A stretch of DNA of 64,000 bases from Devosia sp. YR412 (GTDB lineage Bacteria > Pseudomonadota > Alphaproteobacteria > Rhizobiales > Devosiaceae). The notes beneath the pieces were generated by a model. It ran no database searches and was not told the origin of the DNA. It saw only the letters and a list, made by a program, of their open reading frames with translations. Made by a program: the position numbers and the translations under genes. Every line of letters starts with the position of its first letter. Position 1 is the stretch's first letter. This document shows positions 16,336 to 25,812 of the stretch, piece after piece. The DNA is taken from positions 434,001 to 498,000 of the forward strand of contig NZ_FOFL01000001.1 of assembly GCF_900110945.1 (NCBI RefSeq). The letters are read 5' to 3'.

Positions 16336-18500
16336 GGCTCGCCCCTCCGGCCCGCGGCGAAGCGCAGGAAATAGCCCAGCCCGCGGCCGGTCTGGTAAAC
16401 CGCTATGCCGAGGAACTGGATGGTGCCACGGATGATGCCGATATTGACCTGGCGCGAGCGCTGGCGCTGCTGCCAGTTTGCGGAGTTGGCATAGAGCAGG
16501 TCGGCCATCAGGCGGTAGTCGGTGCCAGTTTCCGGCATGTAGCGGCAGCCGAGCACCACGCCCTTGCCTTCGCTGGTGGCGGAGCGGACGAAGAGCGACA
16601 GCTCATTGGCGCCGATATCCGACAGCGGCGTAAAGCGCACAACGGTCGGCGCACCACGTCCCAGGCCCGCTGCGCCGCCCGGCAACTGGATGGCCAGCCC
16701 GCCGCTCGACACATTGGTCATGGTGCCCTTGACCCAATTGCCGTCGGCACCGCGCACTTCGCAGCGCCGTTCGATATTGACGCGGCGGCTGGAGCGCACT
16801 TCGCGCCGCTCCGACACCACGCCCAGCGCACAACCGGCAAGGATCAGGTTGAAGATATTCCAGCCGCCCACCACCATGGTGATTTCGGCCTGATAGGGCT
16901 CGGCGGCAACCTTGTAGACGGTCATCGCTACGGCCAGCAGCAGCAGCAGGAAGATCAGGTAAAACGGCCGCGACAGTTCGGACAGGCGCGACCTGTCGAC
17001 GCTTTCGTCCTTGGCCGTCACATTGAAGGTCGGTTTGTTCGGATTGCGCACCACCGAGAGCAGCGCGCCCAGCAGATGCACCGACTGGATATATTCGTAG
17101 AGCTCGGAAATCCACGGCCAGCGCCAGCGCCCGAACAGCGAGTTCTGCATGACGAGGTTCACCAGCACATAGGTCAGCGTATAGGCGGCGAATTCACCGC
17201 CCGATGCCGTAAAGATCTGCAGGTCGAAGAACAGGTAGCAGAAGGGCGCAAACAGAAAGATCATGCGCGGCAGCGGAAACAGCCAGAACAGCGTTGATGA
17301 CATGTAGCTCAGCCGCTGGCCGATCTTGAGCCCGCTCTTGAACAGCGGAAAGCTGAAGATCAGGATCTGCATCATGCCCTGCGCCCAGCGGGTGCGCTGG
17401 CCGATGAAGCTGGCAAAGGTCGCCGGCTGCAGGCCCGCCACCAGCGGCCGGTCGACATAGATGCTGTTCCAGCCCTTGGCATGCAGCTCGATCGCGGTTT
17501 CGCAATCCTCGGTGATCGAGCGACCGGCAAAACCGCTGTTGGCCAGCAGCGCCTCGCGCCGCAGCAATGCCGCCGAGCCACAGAAGAAGGCCGCATTCCA
17601 GCGGTCGAGACCGCGCTGGATGATGCCGTAGAACATCTCGTTTTCCGACGGCATGGTCTCGAAGGTGCGCAGGTTGCGCTCGAGCGGATCGGGATTGAGG
17701 AAGAAATGCGGCGTCTGCACCAGGAAGAGCCGGCTGTCGCGGGCAAAATAGGGCACGGTTTCTTGCAGGAAATCGCGCGCCGGGGCGTGATCGGCGTCGA
17801 ACACGGCGATGAATTCGCCGGTGGAATTGGCCAGTCCATTGTTGAGATTGCCGGCCTTGGCGCGCTCATTCTGTGCTCGGGTCAGGTAGCGGCAGCCCAG
17901 TTCGTTGCACAGGCCCTGCAATTGTTCGTAGCGATCCTGCGCCGCCGCAGCCTTGTCAGGATCGACATCATTGCGCTTGGCTTCGGTTCCGCCATCGTCG
18001 AGCAGCCAGACCGTGAAGCGATCGGCCGGATAATCCATCGCCTTGGCAGCGGCAAGCGTGCCGGCCAGCAGCTCGAAATCCTCGTTGTAGCTCGGGATGA
18101 AAACGTCGACGAAGGGCACCGGATCGTCTGGACGCAGCCGGATGCTCGGGCGCAGTGGCAGCGGCCGGATCACCACGAACAGGCTGAGGAACAGCATCAT
18201 GATGCAGTACATTTCGGCCAGATAGAGGATCAGGCCGGGGATAAAGTCGGCCCAATCGCTGACCGGCGGCAAGGTGCTGGTGGTGCGCCAGAAGGCGTAG
18301 CGCAAAACGATGATGGTGCCGAAGGTCAGCAGCAGCAGGCGCCAATTGCCATCCAGCTTGAGCGTCTTGATCACCCCCATGGCGACGATCAGCATGACCG
18401 CGGTGACCAGATGCACCTCAAGGCTCACCGGCAGGGTGATGATGATGAACATCACGATCGAAACTAAAAACCAGATCGCGATAGTGAGGGCACGGTTCAT
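16332..18500 (-). CDS. bcsA: Cellulose synthase catalytic subunit BcsA
   Basis: A 722-residue inner-membrane glycosyltransferase (GT2) that polymerises UDP-glucose to cellulose and exports it. Catalytic landmarks are all present: DDG at 168-170, DAD at 235-237 (FDADHAP), TED at 330-332 and QRTRW at 368-372. Membrane helices flank the GT domain. A C-terminal PilZ domain with REVRSSRR and NVSSGG supplies c-di-GMP control. I start at ATG 18500 (MNRALTIAIWFLVSI), 2 bases after the bcsN stop; the frame stays open upstream but there only overlaps bcsN. No diguanylate cyclase is adjacent, so c-di-GMP comes from elsewhere. Confidence 0.96.
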   Translation of the reverse strand: MNRALTIAIWFLVSIVMFIIITLPVSLEVHLVTAVMLIVAMGVIKTLKLDGNWRLLLLTFGTIIVLRYAFWRTTSTLPPVSDWADFIPGLILYLAEMYCIMMLFLSLFVVIRPLPLRPSIRLRPDDPVPFVDVFIPSYNEDFELLAGTLAAAKAMDYPADRFTVWLLDDGGTEAKRNDVDPDKAAAAQDRYEQLQGLCNELGCRYLTRAQNERAKAGNLNNGLANSTGEFIAVFDADHAPARDFLQETVPYFARDSRLFLVQTPHFFLNPDPLERNLRTFETMPSENEMFYGIIQRGLDRWNAAFFCGSAALLRREALLANSGFAGRSITEDCETAIELHAKGWNSIYVDRPLVAGLQPATFASFIGQRTRWAQGMMQILIFSFPLFKSGLKIGQRLSYMSSTLFWLFPLPRMIFLFAPFCYLFFDLQIFTASGGEFAAYTLTYVLVNLVMQNSLFGRWRWPWISELYEYIQSVHLLGALLSVVRNPNKPTFNVTAKDESVDRSRLSELSRPFYLIFLLLLLAVAMTVYKVAAEPYQAEITMVVGGWNIFNLILAGCALGVVSERREVRSSRRVNIERRCEVRGADGNWVKGTMTNVSSGGLAIQLPGGAAGLGRGAPTVVRFTPLSDIGANELSLFVRSATSEGKGVVLGCRYMPETGTDYRLMADLLYANSANWQQRQRSRQVNIGIIRGTIQFLGIAVYQTGRGLGYFLRFAAGRRGEP

Positions 18501-18502
18501 GG

Positions 18503-19402
18503 CTATTGTGCCCCTGAGGATGGTCTCGGAACGACAACCGAACCGGATGAGGATGATGCTGGTGGACGCGGCACGGTGACGCTCGAGGTGCCGCGCGTCA
18601 CCCCTGTGGGTGATGGTACGATCGGCGCGCCCGGAGCAGGCGTGATGGCCACAGGCACCACCGTAGCGGCAGCAGGGCGGGTGGTTGTGGTAGAGCGTGT
18701 CACGGGCGCCGGAATGTCGATGACATTGGCAAAGCCCTCGGCGCCGATCGGGCGGATCTGCACGGCGGTGCGGCCGATCGCGGACGGGGCCGGGCGGGGC
18801 GCATGCACGCTGCTGTTGAGCCGCAGGCGATACATCACTTCCAGCAATGCCTGCTCGGAGGCGCCGCGCTGGCACAGCTGTAGCCGGACGTTGATGGTGC
18901 CACGGTCCACCATACCGGACGGCGTCAGCGTCGGCTCGATGCGCTGCCAGGCATAAATGCAGGTATCGCCATTGGGCGGCCGGCCGATCGCATAGCCAAA
19001 GGGGCCATAGTCGTTCTGCACATAATAGGGCGAGACCGCCATGCCGCTATTCGGCCATGCGGTCAGCGCCTCTTCGGTCAGGTTGATCGCGGTGAAGGGA
19101 ATATCGCGCAGCGCGGCATCGCTGCCGTCGCCGCCCTTGCCCTCGAATGCAATGATGGAAATCTTGTTCTCGCCGACCGAGCGCGCTTGGGTGGCGAGTG
19201 AGATGTCCTGCTTGATCGCATTTGGGAAGGTGGTCGACACCACATTGACGATGCCGGGACCGCCGGGCGGTGGAATGATCATCGCATCGACCGGCGCCAC
19301 GATACGCGCCTCTTGTGGCGGCAGGTCGCGGGTGGATGCACAGGCGCAGAGCAAAACTGCCAGCAAGGGGCCTACCAGGGTGAGCCGGGCGCCCGTCTTC
19401 AT
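18503..19402 (-). CDS. bcsN: Cellulose biosynthesis protein BcsN, probable lipoprotein
   Basis: First gene of the cellulose operon, about 299 residues. From ATG 19402 the product has a lipoprotein signal (LLAVLLCACAS, lipid cysteine near C21), which favours this start over the in-frame ATG at 19441. The mature part carries PNAIKQDISLATQARSVGEN and SPYYVQNDYGPFGYAIGRP, and ends in a low-complexity Pro/Thr/Ser tail (about 220-299). BcsN is known from rhizobial-type cellulose operons and is needed for cellulose production there; its molecular role is unclear. Assignment rests mainly on position before bcsA and on overall character. Confidence 0.8.
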   Translation of the reverse strand: MKTGARLTLVGPLLAVLLCACASTRDLPPQEARIVAPVDAMIIPPPGGPGIVNVVSTTFPNAIKQDISLATQARSVGENKISIIAFEGKGGDGSDAALRDIPFTAINLTEEALTAWPNSGMAVSPYYVQNDYGPFGYAIGRPPNGDTCIYAWQRIEPTLTPSGMVDRGTINVRLQLCQRGASEQALLEVMYRLRLNSSVHAPRPAPSAIGRTAVQIRPIGAEGFANVIDIPAPVTRSTTTTRPAAATVVPVAITPAPGAPIVPSPTGVTRGTSSVTVPRPPASSSSGSVVVPRPSSGAQ

Positions 19403-19665
19403 GACAAAGCGGCAACCCTGCAGATGTCGTGGCGTGTGCATGCGAGTGCGGACCTTTTTGTCGTCTTCGTCACGCCAACGGCCTTCTGCCTGCTGACCAA
19501 CCGTTTCGCAACGAACCTATAAAGAACAGGGTTAACCCCCAGTTAAATCTAGGAATCATAATGGTTTGGCGTGGCCTACGGATAAATACGTAGAAGTTGG
19601 AAGGCGCCATCGGGCGCGTTCTTCGCGCTCTGGCGACCATTCATTTGAGGCGAAACAAGACTAGA
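19403..19665 (-). promoter_or_regulatory. Upstream region of the bcs operon
   Basis: About 260 bases that must hold the bcs promoter. Two inverted repeats are visible: the perfect 10-bp palindrome gggttaaccc (19529-19538) and ctacg/cgtag around an 8-base AT-rich loop (19576-19593). Either could bind a regulator. No clear -35/-10 pair picked. Confidence 0.4.
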
Positions 19666-20316
19666 TCAGCGCGATGTCGCCGCCGTGAAAACCGCCAGTT
19701 GAGCATCGAAGGCCCGCTGGTAGGCGGGACGGTCCTGCGCTCGCGCAAGATAGGCGCAGAGGGTCGGATAAGCGCCAAGAATACCCGATGAACCCAGCCT
19801 GAGCAACACATGCACCATCATCAGGTCGCCGGCGCTGAAGCCGCCATCGAGCCATTCGGCATCGCCCAGATGCGCGGCAAGTTCGTCCAGCCGCGCGCGG
19901 ATGCGATCATCGATCAGCAGCAGTCGCTGCGGCGTCCACGGTTGGTCCGCCTCCAACAGCTTAGCCGAAGCCCGCTCGAGGATCGGCGGTTCCACCGTAC
20001 TGACTGCCGCAAACATCCAGCTGATGGCGCGCGCCTGCGCGGCTGGCTCATCCGGCAACAGCCCAGCATGCTGTTTGGCGATATGCAGAATGATCGAGCC
20101 GGTTTCAAACAGGGTGAGCGCACCCTCCTGATAGGTCGGAATCTGGCCGAAGGGATTCAGCGCCCGATGCGGCGGCGCCTTCATCTCGGCAAAAGACACC
20201 AGCCGGACCTGATAGGGCCGCCCCACTTCCTCCAGCGCCCATCGCACCCGCATGTCCCGCGCCAGACCCTGGCCGCGATCGGGCGAACTCTGGAAGGCAG
20301 TTATGATGGGCAGCAT
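19666..20316 (-). CDS. Glutathione S-transferase family protein
   Basis: A 216-residue two-domain GST: an N-terminal thioredoxin-like fold (1-80) with NPFGQIPTYQEG and the glutathione gamma-glutamyl site ETGSIILHIA, and an all-helical C-terminal domain with GGFSAGDLMMVHVLLR. The usual Ser/Cys catalytic residue is not obvious near residues 9-15 (FQSSPDRG). Start chosen at ATG 20316 (MLPIITAF); a longer in-frame start at 20391 adds residues unlike a GST. Substrate unknown; single gene. Confidence 0.88.
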   Translation of the reverse strand: MLPIITAFQSSPDRGQGLARDMRVRWALEEVGRPYQVRLVSFAEMKAPPHRALNPFGQIPTYQEGALTLFETGSIILHIAKQHAGLLPDEPAAQARAISWMFAAVSTVEPPILERASAKLLEADQPWTPQRLLLIDDRIRARLDELAAHLGDAEWLDGGFSAGDLMMVHVLLRLGSSGILGAYPTLCAYLARAQDRPAYQRAFDAQLAVFTAATSR

Positions 20317-20514
20317 GGCTAGGCTCCGAGCGGGAACATGCCGCCACTGTCCTCCCGCTCCTTGGCGCAGGCAAGTTGTTGTGGCGATCAATTTTTGCCC
20401 GCGCAGGCGGCTGCTGCACAGCCCCTTACCGGATTGTAATGTTGCCGTTAGGAGCGATCTGCTATTCTTGATTGAAATTATCCTGTTCGTTCATCGGTTT
20501 AATTGAGGTCTGGG

Positions 20515-21699
20515 TTGATCCGGCAGCTGCTCATTTGCGTCATTCTCCTTGTTGCGGCAGGGTTTGCCTGGTTGTTTTACGTGCCGGGCGCACCCGAAGT
20601 GCTGGCCCGCGCCGGCATCGCCGTGCCGTTTGGACCCGCCTCAGCGGAGGCTGATGCTGCGCCGCGCGGACAGCGTCCGGGTGGCGGTGGCGGGCCCGGC
20701 GGTGGCCGTGGTTTTGCCGCTCGGGTTAACAATGTCGTGACCACTGGCGTCACCTTTTCCACCATCAACGACACCCTGACCGCCATCGGCGAAGGCACGC
20801 CGGATCGCTCGGTGACGGTCTCTGCCGCCACTGGTGGAGAACTGGCCGAAGTGCTGGTCCGTCCCGGCCAGGTGGTTGCAGCCGGCGACGTGATCGCCCG
20901 TCTCGACGCCGCAGCGCAGCAGATCGCCGTCGATAGCGCTGCCCTTGCCATCGCCGATGCCCGCGCCACGCTGGCCCGCACCCAAGGCCTGGCCAGCACC
21001 AATGTGGTCGCCGGCACCGCCCTCTCGGCTGCCCAGCTCGCCGCCGATACCGCCGAGCTTGAACTGCGCAATGCCCAGATGGAGCTCGATCGCCGCACCA
21101 TAACCAGCCCGATTGGTGGCTCTGTGGGTCTGCTCCGGGTCACCCCCGGCAATTACGTCGCCGCACAAAGCCCTGTCACCACCGTGGACGATACCTCGAC
21201 CATCCTGATCGATTTCTGGGTCCCCGAACGCTACACTGGTCAGATCGAGCCGGGCATGTCGGTCAATGTCGCGGCCGTCGCCCTGCCGGGCCAGGTCTTT
21301 ACCGGCGATATTTCCGCCGTCGATAACCGCCTCGATCCCGCCAGCCGAACCCTCCAGGTGCAGGCGCAAATCCCCAATCCCGACGGCGTGCTGCGCTCGG
21401 GCATGAGCTTCACCGTTTCGGTCAGCTTTGCAGGCGAGCGCTATCCGGCCGTCAATCCGCTGGCCATCCTGTGGTCGGCCCAAGGCTCCTATGTCTGGCA
21501 ATATGTCGATGGCAAAGCCAAACGCGTGCCGGCCGAAATCATCCAGCGCAATAGCGATGGCGTGCTGGTCCGTGCCGACCTCAAGGAAGGCGATGCGATC
21601 ATCACCGAAGGCATCCTGCAGCTGAGCGATGGCGCCGACGTCGCCCTGCTCGAAGGGCCGGACGGTAGCGCCGCCGCCACGGCAGCAGCGCAGAACTAG
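20515..21699 (+). CDS. RND efflux periplasmic adaptor (membrane fusion protein)
   Basis: A 394-residue adaptor that links an inner-membrane RND pump to an outer-membrane channel. An N-terminal helix (LIRQLLICVILLVAAGFAWLFYV) anchors it, then a Gly-rich linker, a barrel-sandwich lipoyl half (GELAEVLVRPGQVVAAGDVI), an alpha-helical hairpin rich in Ala (about 140-195), the second lipoyl half (RTITSPIGGSVGLLRVTPGN) and a beta-barrel (FWVPERYTGQIEPGMSV). No ATG start fits; TTG 20515 has a GAGG ribosome site 6 bases upstream, and TTG 20503 is an alternative. The pump gene follows after 11 bases. No outer-membrane factor is present here. Confidence 0.9.
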   Translation: MIRQLLICVILLVAAGFAWLFYVPGAPEVLARAGIAVPFGPASAEADAAPRGQRPGGGGGPGGGRGFAARVNNVVTTGVTFSTINDTLTAIGEGTPDRSVTVSAATGGELAEVLVRPGQVVAAGDVIARLDAAAQQIAVDSAALAIADARATLARTQGLASTNVVAGTALSAAQLAADTAELELRNAQMELDRRTITSPIGGSVGLLRVTPGNYVAAQSPVTTVDDTSTILIDFWVPERYTGQIEPGMSVNVAAVALPGQVFTGDISAVDNRLDPASRTLQVQAQIPNPDGVLRSGMSFTVSVSFAGERYPAVNPLAILWSAQGSYVWQYVDGKAKRVPAEIIQRNSDGVLVRADLKEGDAIITEGILQLSDGADVALLEGPDGSAAATAAAQN

Positions 21700-21710
21700 G
21701 GGGCTCCGCC

Positions 21711-24700
21711 ATGTCGATCGCCAAGAAGAACGAACAGGGCGGCTCCATCGCGACGCTCTTTGTGCGCCGCCCGGTCATGGCCGTGGTCATCAACGCCATG
21801 ATCATGGTGGCAGGGCTCGCCGCGCTTCTGGGCATCGAAGTGCGCGAACTGCCGCGTGTCGAAAGCCCGGTGGTCTCCATCTCCACCAGCTTCCCCGGCG
21901 CTGCCGCCGAAACGGTCGATCGCGAAGTCACCGCCATTGTCGAAGGCGCCATCGCCCGCGTCCAGGGCGTCACGGCGATCTCCTCCAGCTCTTCGGTCGG
22001 CAATAGCCGCGTCACGCTGGAATTTTCCGAAAGCACCAATCTCGATATCGCCACCTCCGACGTGCGCGACGCGCTGAGCCGCATCGACCGCTCGCTGCCC
22101 GACGATGTCGAAACGCCCACCATTTCCAAGGCCGACAGCGACGCCCAGGCCGTCATGCAGCTCGCCGTCACCTCCGACAGCATGAGCACCGCTGACCTCA
22201 GCGCTCTCGTGGAAGACGTCGTCGCCGAGCGCCTCGGCGCCGTGCCCGGCGTCGCCGAAGTGCAGGTCTATGGCACGCGCGATACCGCCTTCGAGATCGA
22301 CGTCGATCCGATCAAGCTCGCCAGCCACGGTCTGACCGTCGCCGATATCCGCACGGCTCTGACCACACTGGCCCTCGATACCCCGGCCGGCTCGATCAAC
22401 GGCCCCAACCAGAATATCTCCGTCCGCGCCGTCTCCGAAGTGACCAGCCCGGCGGATTTTGAATCCATCATCATCAACGGCCGCACCCGCCTCTCCGATG
22501 TGGCGACCGTGGTCTTTGATGCCGCCGCCGGCACCTCCTCGATCCGCGCCGATGGCAAGCCGGGCATCGGCCTTGGCCTCGTCCGCCAGGCCCAGTCCAA
22601 CACCGTCGCCATTTCGGAAGCCGTTCATGCGGCCGTCGATAGCCTCAACCAGACGCTGCCTGCCGGCGTCACCCTCTCCATCTCCAGCGACGAAGCCGTC
22701 TTCATCGAGGGCGCGCTGCACGAGGTTGAAATCGCGCTGCTCGTCGCGCTCGTCGTGGTCATCGGCATCATCTACCTGTTCCTCCTCGACTGGCGCGCCA
22801 TCATCGTGCCGGCCATTTCCATGCCGATCGCGCTGCTCGGCGCCGTCGCCGGCATGTATCTCGCGGGCTTTTCGCTCAACATCCTGACGCTGCTGGCCCT
22901 GGTGCTCGCCACCGGTCTCGTCGTCGATGACGCCATCGTGGTTCTCGAGAACATCATGCGCCGCAAGGCCATGGGCGCCGGCCCGCGCGCCGCCGCCGTG
23001 CTCGGCACCCAGGAAGTGTTCTTCGCCGTCGTCGCCACCACGCTGACGCTCGTGGCCGTCTTCGTGCCGCTATCCTTCCTCGATGGCCAGACCGGCCGCC
23101 TGTTCCGCGAATTCGGTTTCACCCTCGCCATCGCCGTGATGATCTCGGCCGTCGTCGCCCTGACGCTCGGGCCGATGGTCGCCTCGCGCCTGCTCAAGGC
23201 CGATACCAAGCACCATAGCGGTGGCCCCTTCGCCGGCCTCGGCCGGGCGCTGGCCGGCTTCTACCGCGTGACGCTCTCGCTGGCCCTGCGTAACCCGATG
23301 ATCGTCATCCTGGTGGCCGTGCTGTTTGCTGGGTCGTCCTATTACGCCTTCTCCAGCCTGCGCCAGGAGATCACCCCTTCCGAGGATCGCTCGCAGATAT
23401 CCCTGCGCATCCAGGCCCCCAATACGGTCAGCCTCGACTTCGTCCGCACAAGACTGACCCAGGTCGAATCCATGCTGAAGCCCTTTGTCGACAGCGGCGA
23501 GATCAAGTCGATCTTCGTGCTCTCCGGCTGGGGCAATGGCGGCTCGATGACGCTGACTCTGGCCCCCTGGGGCGAGCGCGAGCGCAGCCAGCAGGAAATC
23601 GCCGCCGAAATCTCCACCCTGATGACCCAGGTGCCCGGCGTGCGCGCCTCGGTCGGCCAGGGCAATAGCCTTGGCATCCGCGGCGGTGGTTCGGGCCTGC
23701 AGTTCGCCGTCACCGGCTCCAACTATGCCCAGCTGGCCGAAACCGCGACTGCGATTTCTAAAGCTCTGGAAGACGACGGCCGCTTCGGCCGCGTCTCGGT
23801 CAATTACGACACGACGCAACCGCAGCTCACCCTCACCGTCGACCGCGCCCGCGCCGATGCCATGGGGATCGACATCAACGGCCTCGCCACCACCATGCAG
23901 GCCATGATCGACGGCAGCGATGTCGGCAGCGTCTTCATCAATGACACCAGCTATAGCGTGCGCATGCTGTCGACCAGCAATCCGGTCAATGATCCGCGCG
24001 ACCTCGAAACGCTGTTCGTGCGCACCGGCGAAGGCCGCTATGTACCGCTCTCGACCATTGCCACGCTGACCGAAGCGCCGGTGCCGCCCTCGCTGCGCCG
24101 CGAGGAACAGCGCCGCTCCGTGCCGGTGACCGCTGATCTCGAAAACGGTCTGGCGCTGGGCGACGCCTATAGCGAGCTGCTGACCATCGCCGCGCCGCTC
24201 TTGACCGATGGCACCACCATCCTGCCGCTGTCGGAAGCCAAGACCATCGGCGAGGCCAACAATGCTTTGCTGGTCACCTTCGGCTTTGCGCTGGTCATCA
24301 TCCTGCTGGTGCTTGCCGCGCAGTTCGAAAGCTTCTGGAGCGCCATCATCGTCATGGCCACCGTGCCCTTCGCCATTGCAGCGGGGCTCTATGCCATCCT
24401 GCTCAGCGGCGGCAGCATGAACATTTTCACCCAGATCGGCCTGGTGCTGGTGCTCGGCATCATGGCCAAGAACGGCATTCTGATCGTCGAATTCGCCAAC
24501 CAGCTGCGCGATCAGGGCCGCTCGGTGCGCGAGGCGGTGGAAGAAGCCGCCAATATCCGCCTCAGGCCGGTGATGATGACCATCCTCGCCACCATCCTCG
24601 GCGGCGTGCCGCTGGTGCTGGCCTCGGGCGCCGGTGCCGAAGCCCGCGCCGCGCTCGGCTGGGTCATCGTCGGCGGCCTCGGCATTGCGGCTGTCGCCAC

Positions 24701-24824
24701 GCTTTACCTCACCCCGGTCGCCTATCTGCTGCTCGCCCGCTTCAGCAAGCCCAAAGTCGAGGAAGAGGCCCGGCTGCAGCGTGAACTCGACGCCATGGAT
24801 ACACCGGCCGAGCCGGCGGAGTAA
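21711..24824 (+). CDS. RND multidrug efflux transporter
   Basis: A 1037-residue inner-membrane proton/drug antiporter of the AcrB/MexB-like HAE1 group. Twelve membrane helices in two halves frame two large periplasmic loops. The proton-relay pair D406-D407 lies in ATGLVVDDAIVVLENI, as in AcrB D407/D408. The second half shows MAKNGILIVEFANQLRD with the conserved Lys. Substrate cannot be read from sequence. It is translated with the adaptor gene and converges on a LysR gene 18 bases away, which probably does not regulate it since that regulator faces the epimerase gene. Confidence 0.95.
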   Translation: MSIAKKNEQGGSIATLFVRRPVMAVVINAMIMVAGLAALLGIEVRELPRVESPVVSISTSFPGAAAETVDREVTAIVEGAIARVQGVTAISSSSSVGNSRVTLEFSESTNLDIATSDVRDALSRIDRSLPDDVETPTISKADSDAQAVMQLAVTSDSMSTADLSALVEDVVAERLGAVPGVAEVQVYGTRDTAFEIDVDPIKLASHGLTVADIRTALTTLALDTPAGSINGPNQNISVRAVSEVTSPADFESIIINGRTRLSDVATVVFDAAAGTSSIRADGKPGIGLGLVRQAQSNTVAISEAVHAAVDSLNQTLPAGVTLSISSDEAVFIEGALHEVEIALLVALVVVIGIIYLFLLDWRAIIVPAISMPIALLGAVAGMYLAGFSLNILTLLALVLATGLVVDDAIVVLENIMRRKAMGAGPRAAAVLGTQEVFFAVVATTLTLVAVFVPLSFLDGQTGRLFREFGFTLAIAVMISAVVALTLGPMVASRLLKADTKHHSGGPFAGLGRALAGFYRVTLSLALRNPMIVILVAVLFAGSSYYAFSSLRQEITPSEDRSQISLRIQAPNTVSLDFVRTRLTQVESMLKPFVDSGEIKSIFVLSGWGNGGSMTLTLAPWGERERSQQEIAAEISTLMTQVPGVRASVGQGNSLGIRGGGSGLQFAVTGSNYAQLAETATAISKALEDDGRFGRVSVNYDTTQPQLTLTVDRARADAMGIDINGLATTMQAMIDGSDVGSVFINDTSYSVRMLSTSNPVNDPRDLETLFVRTGEGRYVPLSTIATLTEAPVPPSLRREEQRRSVPVTADLENGLALGDAYSELLTIAAPLLTDGTTILPLSEAKTIGEANNALLVTFGFALVIILLVLAAQFESFWSAIIVMATVPFAIAAGLYAILLSGGSMNIFTQIGLVLVLGIMAKNGILIVEFANQLRDQGRSVREAVEEAANIRLRPVMMTILATILGGVPLVLASGAGAEARAALGWVIVGGLGIAAVATLYLTPVAYLLLARFSKPKVEEEARLQRELDAMDTPAEPAE

Positions 24825-24842
24825 TGCAACCGCTTCCGCCAA

Positions 24843-25724
24843 TCAGACTTGGCTGAGCCCATCCACCAGCGCATCGAACACCGCCCGGCACCGGGCGTTG
24901 GCGCGCAGGTCTTCGTGCATCACCACCCAGATGTCGAGGTCGATATCGATCTCCTCCGCGAGCACGCGCACCAGGTCCGGCTCCCGCGCCGCTATCCCGA
25001 CCTGGCAGATACCGATGCCGAAGCCAGCGCGGATCGCCGCCAGCTGGACCAGGTTGCTGTCCGTCCGCAGCGCAAAGGCCGAACGGTCAAAGCCGGCATT
25101 GTCCCCGATCATGGCGCGCATGGCCGGCGTTGTCGTATCGAAGCCGATGACATCGAACTCGGCCAATTGCGCGAGGCTGCTCGGCACGCCGCACCGCTCA
25201 AGATAGGCCCGGCTAGCATGAAACCCCAGCTTGGCCGAGGGCAGGCGCTTGGCGATCAGCGCCTCCTGTCGTGGATCGGTGTTGCGCACTGCAATATCGG
25301 CATCGCGCCGCAACAGGTCGGCTACCGCATTGCTCGCCACCAGCTCGACCGCCAGTTGCGGATGCTGGCGCCGCAGCCGCGCCAGGATCGACGGCAGGTG
25401 TTCGACGCTGATGATCTCGCTGGCGCTGACCCGTACCGTGCCGCGGATTTCGCCAGCCGGCCCGCTCGCCTTGCGCAGGAAGGACGTCGCCGTCGCCCCC
25501 AGCACCTCGGCCAGCGGCAACAGCTCCAGCGCCTGTTCGGTCGCCGTCAGCCCGCGCTGCGAGCGCACGAAAAGTTCGACGCCCAGCGAGTCTTCCAGCA
25601 CCGCTAGATGCCGCGCAATCGTCGGCTGCGACAGGCCGAGCCGTCGCGACGCACCCGATAGCGAGCCCTCCTGACAGATGGCAAGAAACGTGCGGACCAG
25701 ATTCCAGTCGAGTTCCGAGTTCAT
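24843..25724 (-). CDS. LysR-family transcriptional regulator
   Basis: A 293-residue regulator: an N-terminal winged helix-turn-helix (about 8-67, with GASRRLGLSQPTIARHLAVL and LFVRSQRGL), then a substrate-binding-like effector domain (about 90-290). ATG 25724 gives MNSELDWNLVRTFLAI, the family-typical start; a frame extension to 25757 adds little. It is divergent from the epimerase-like gene at 25813 with 88 bases between, the classical LysR arrangement, so it most likely controls that gene and itself. The inducer is unknown. Confidence 0.92.
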   Translation of the reverse strand: MNSELDWNLVRTFLAICQEGSLSGASRRLGLSQPTIARHLAVLEDSLGVELFVRSQRGLTATEQALELLPLAEVLGATATSFLRKASGPAGEIRGTVRVSASEIISVEHLPSILARLRRQHPQLAVELVASNAVADLLRRDADIAVRNTDPRQEALIAKRLPSAKLGFHASRAYLERCGVPSSLAQLAEFDVIGFDTTTPAMRAMIGDNAGFDRSAFALRTDSNLVQLAAIRAGFGIGICQVGIAAREPDLVRVLAEEIDIDLDIWVVMHEDLRANARCRAVFDALVDGLSQV

Positions 25725-25812
25725 AATAAATGTTCTAGCGACCCCACGAATTTCCACAATATCGTTAGAGCGCCGCCATGGCTAGCTTTGGGCATCACCA
25801 AGGAGCTTTCCC

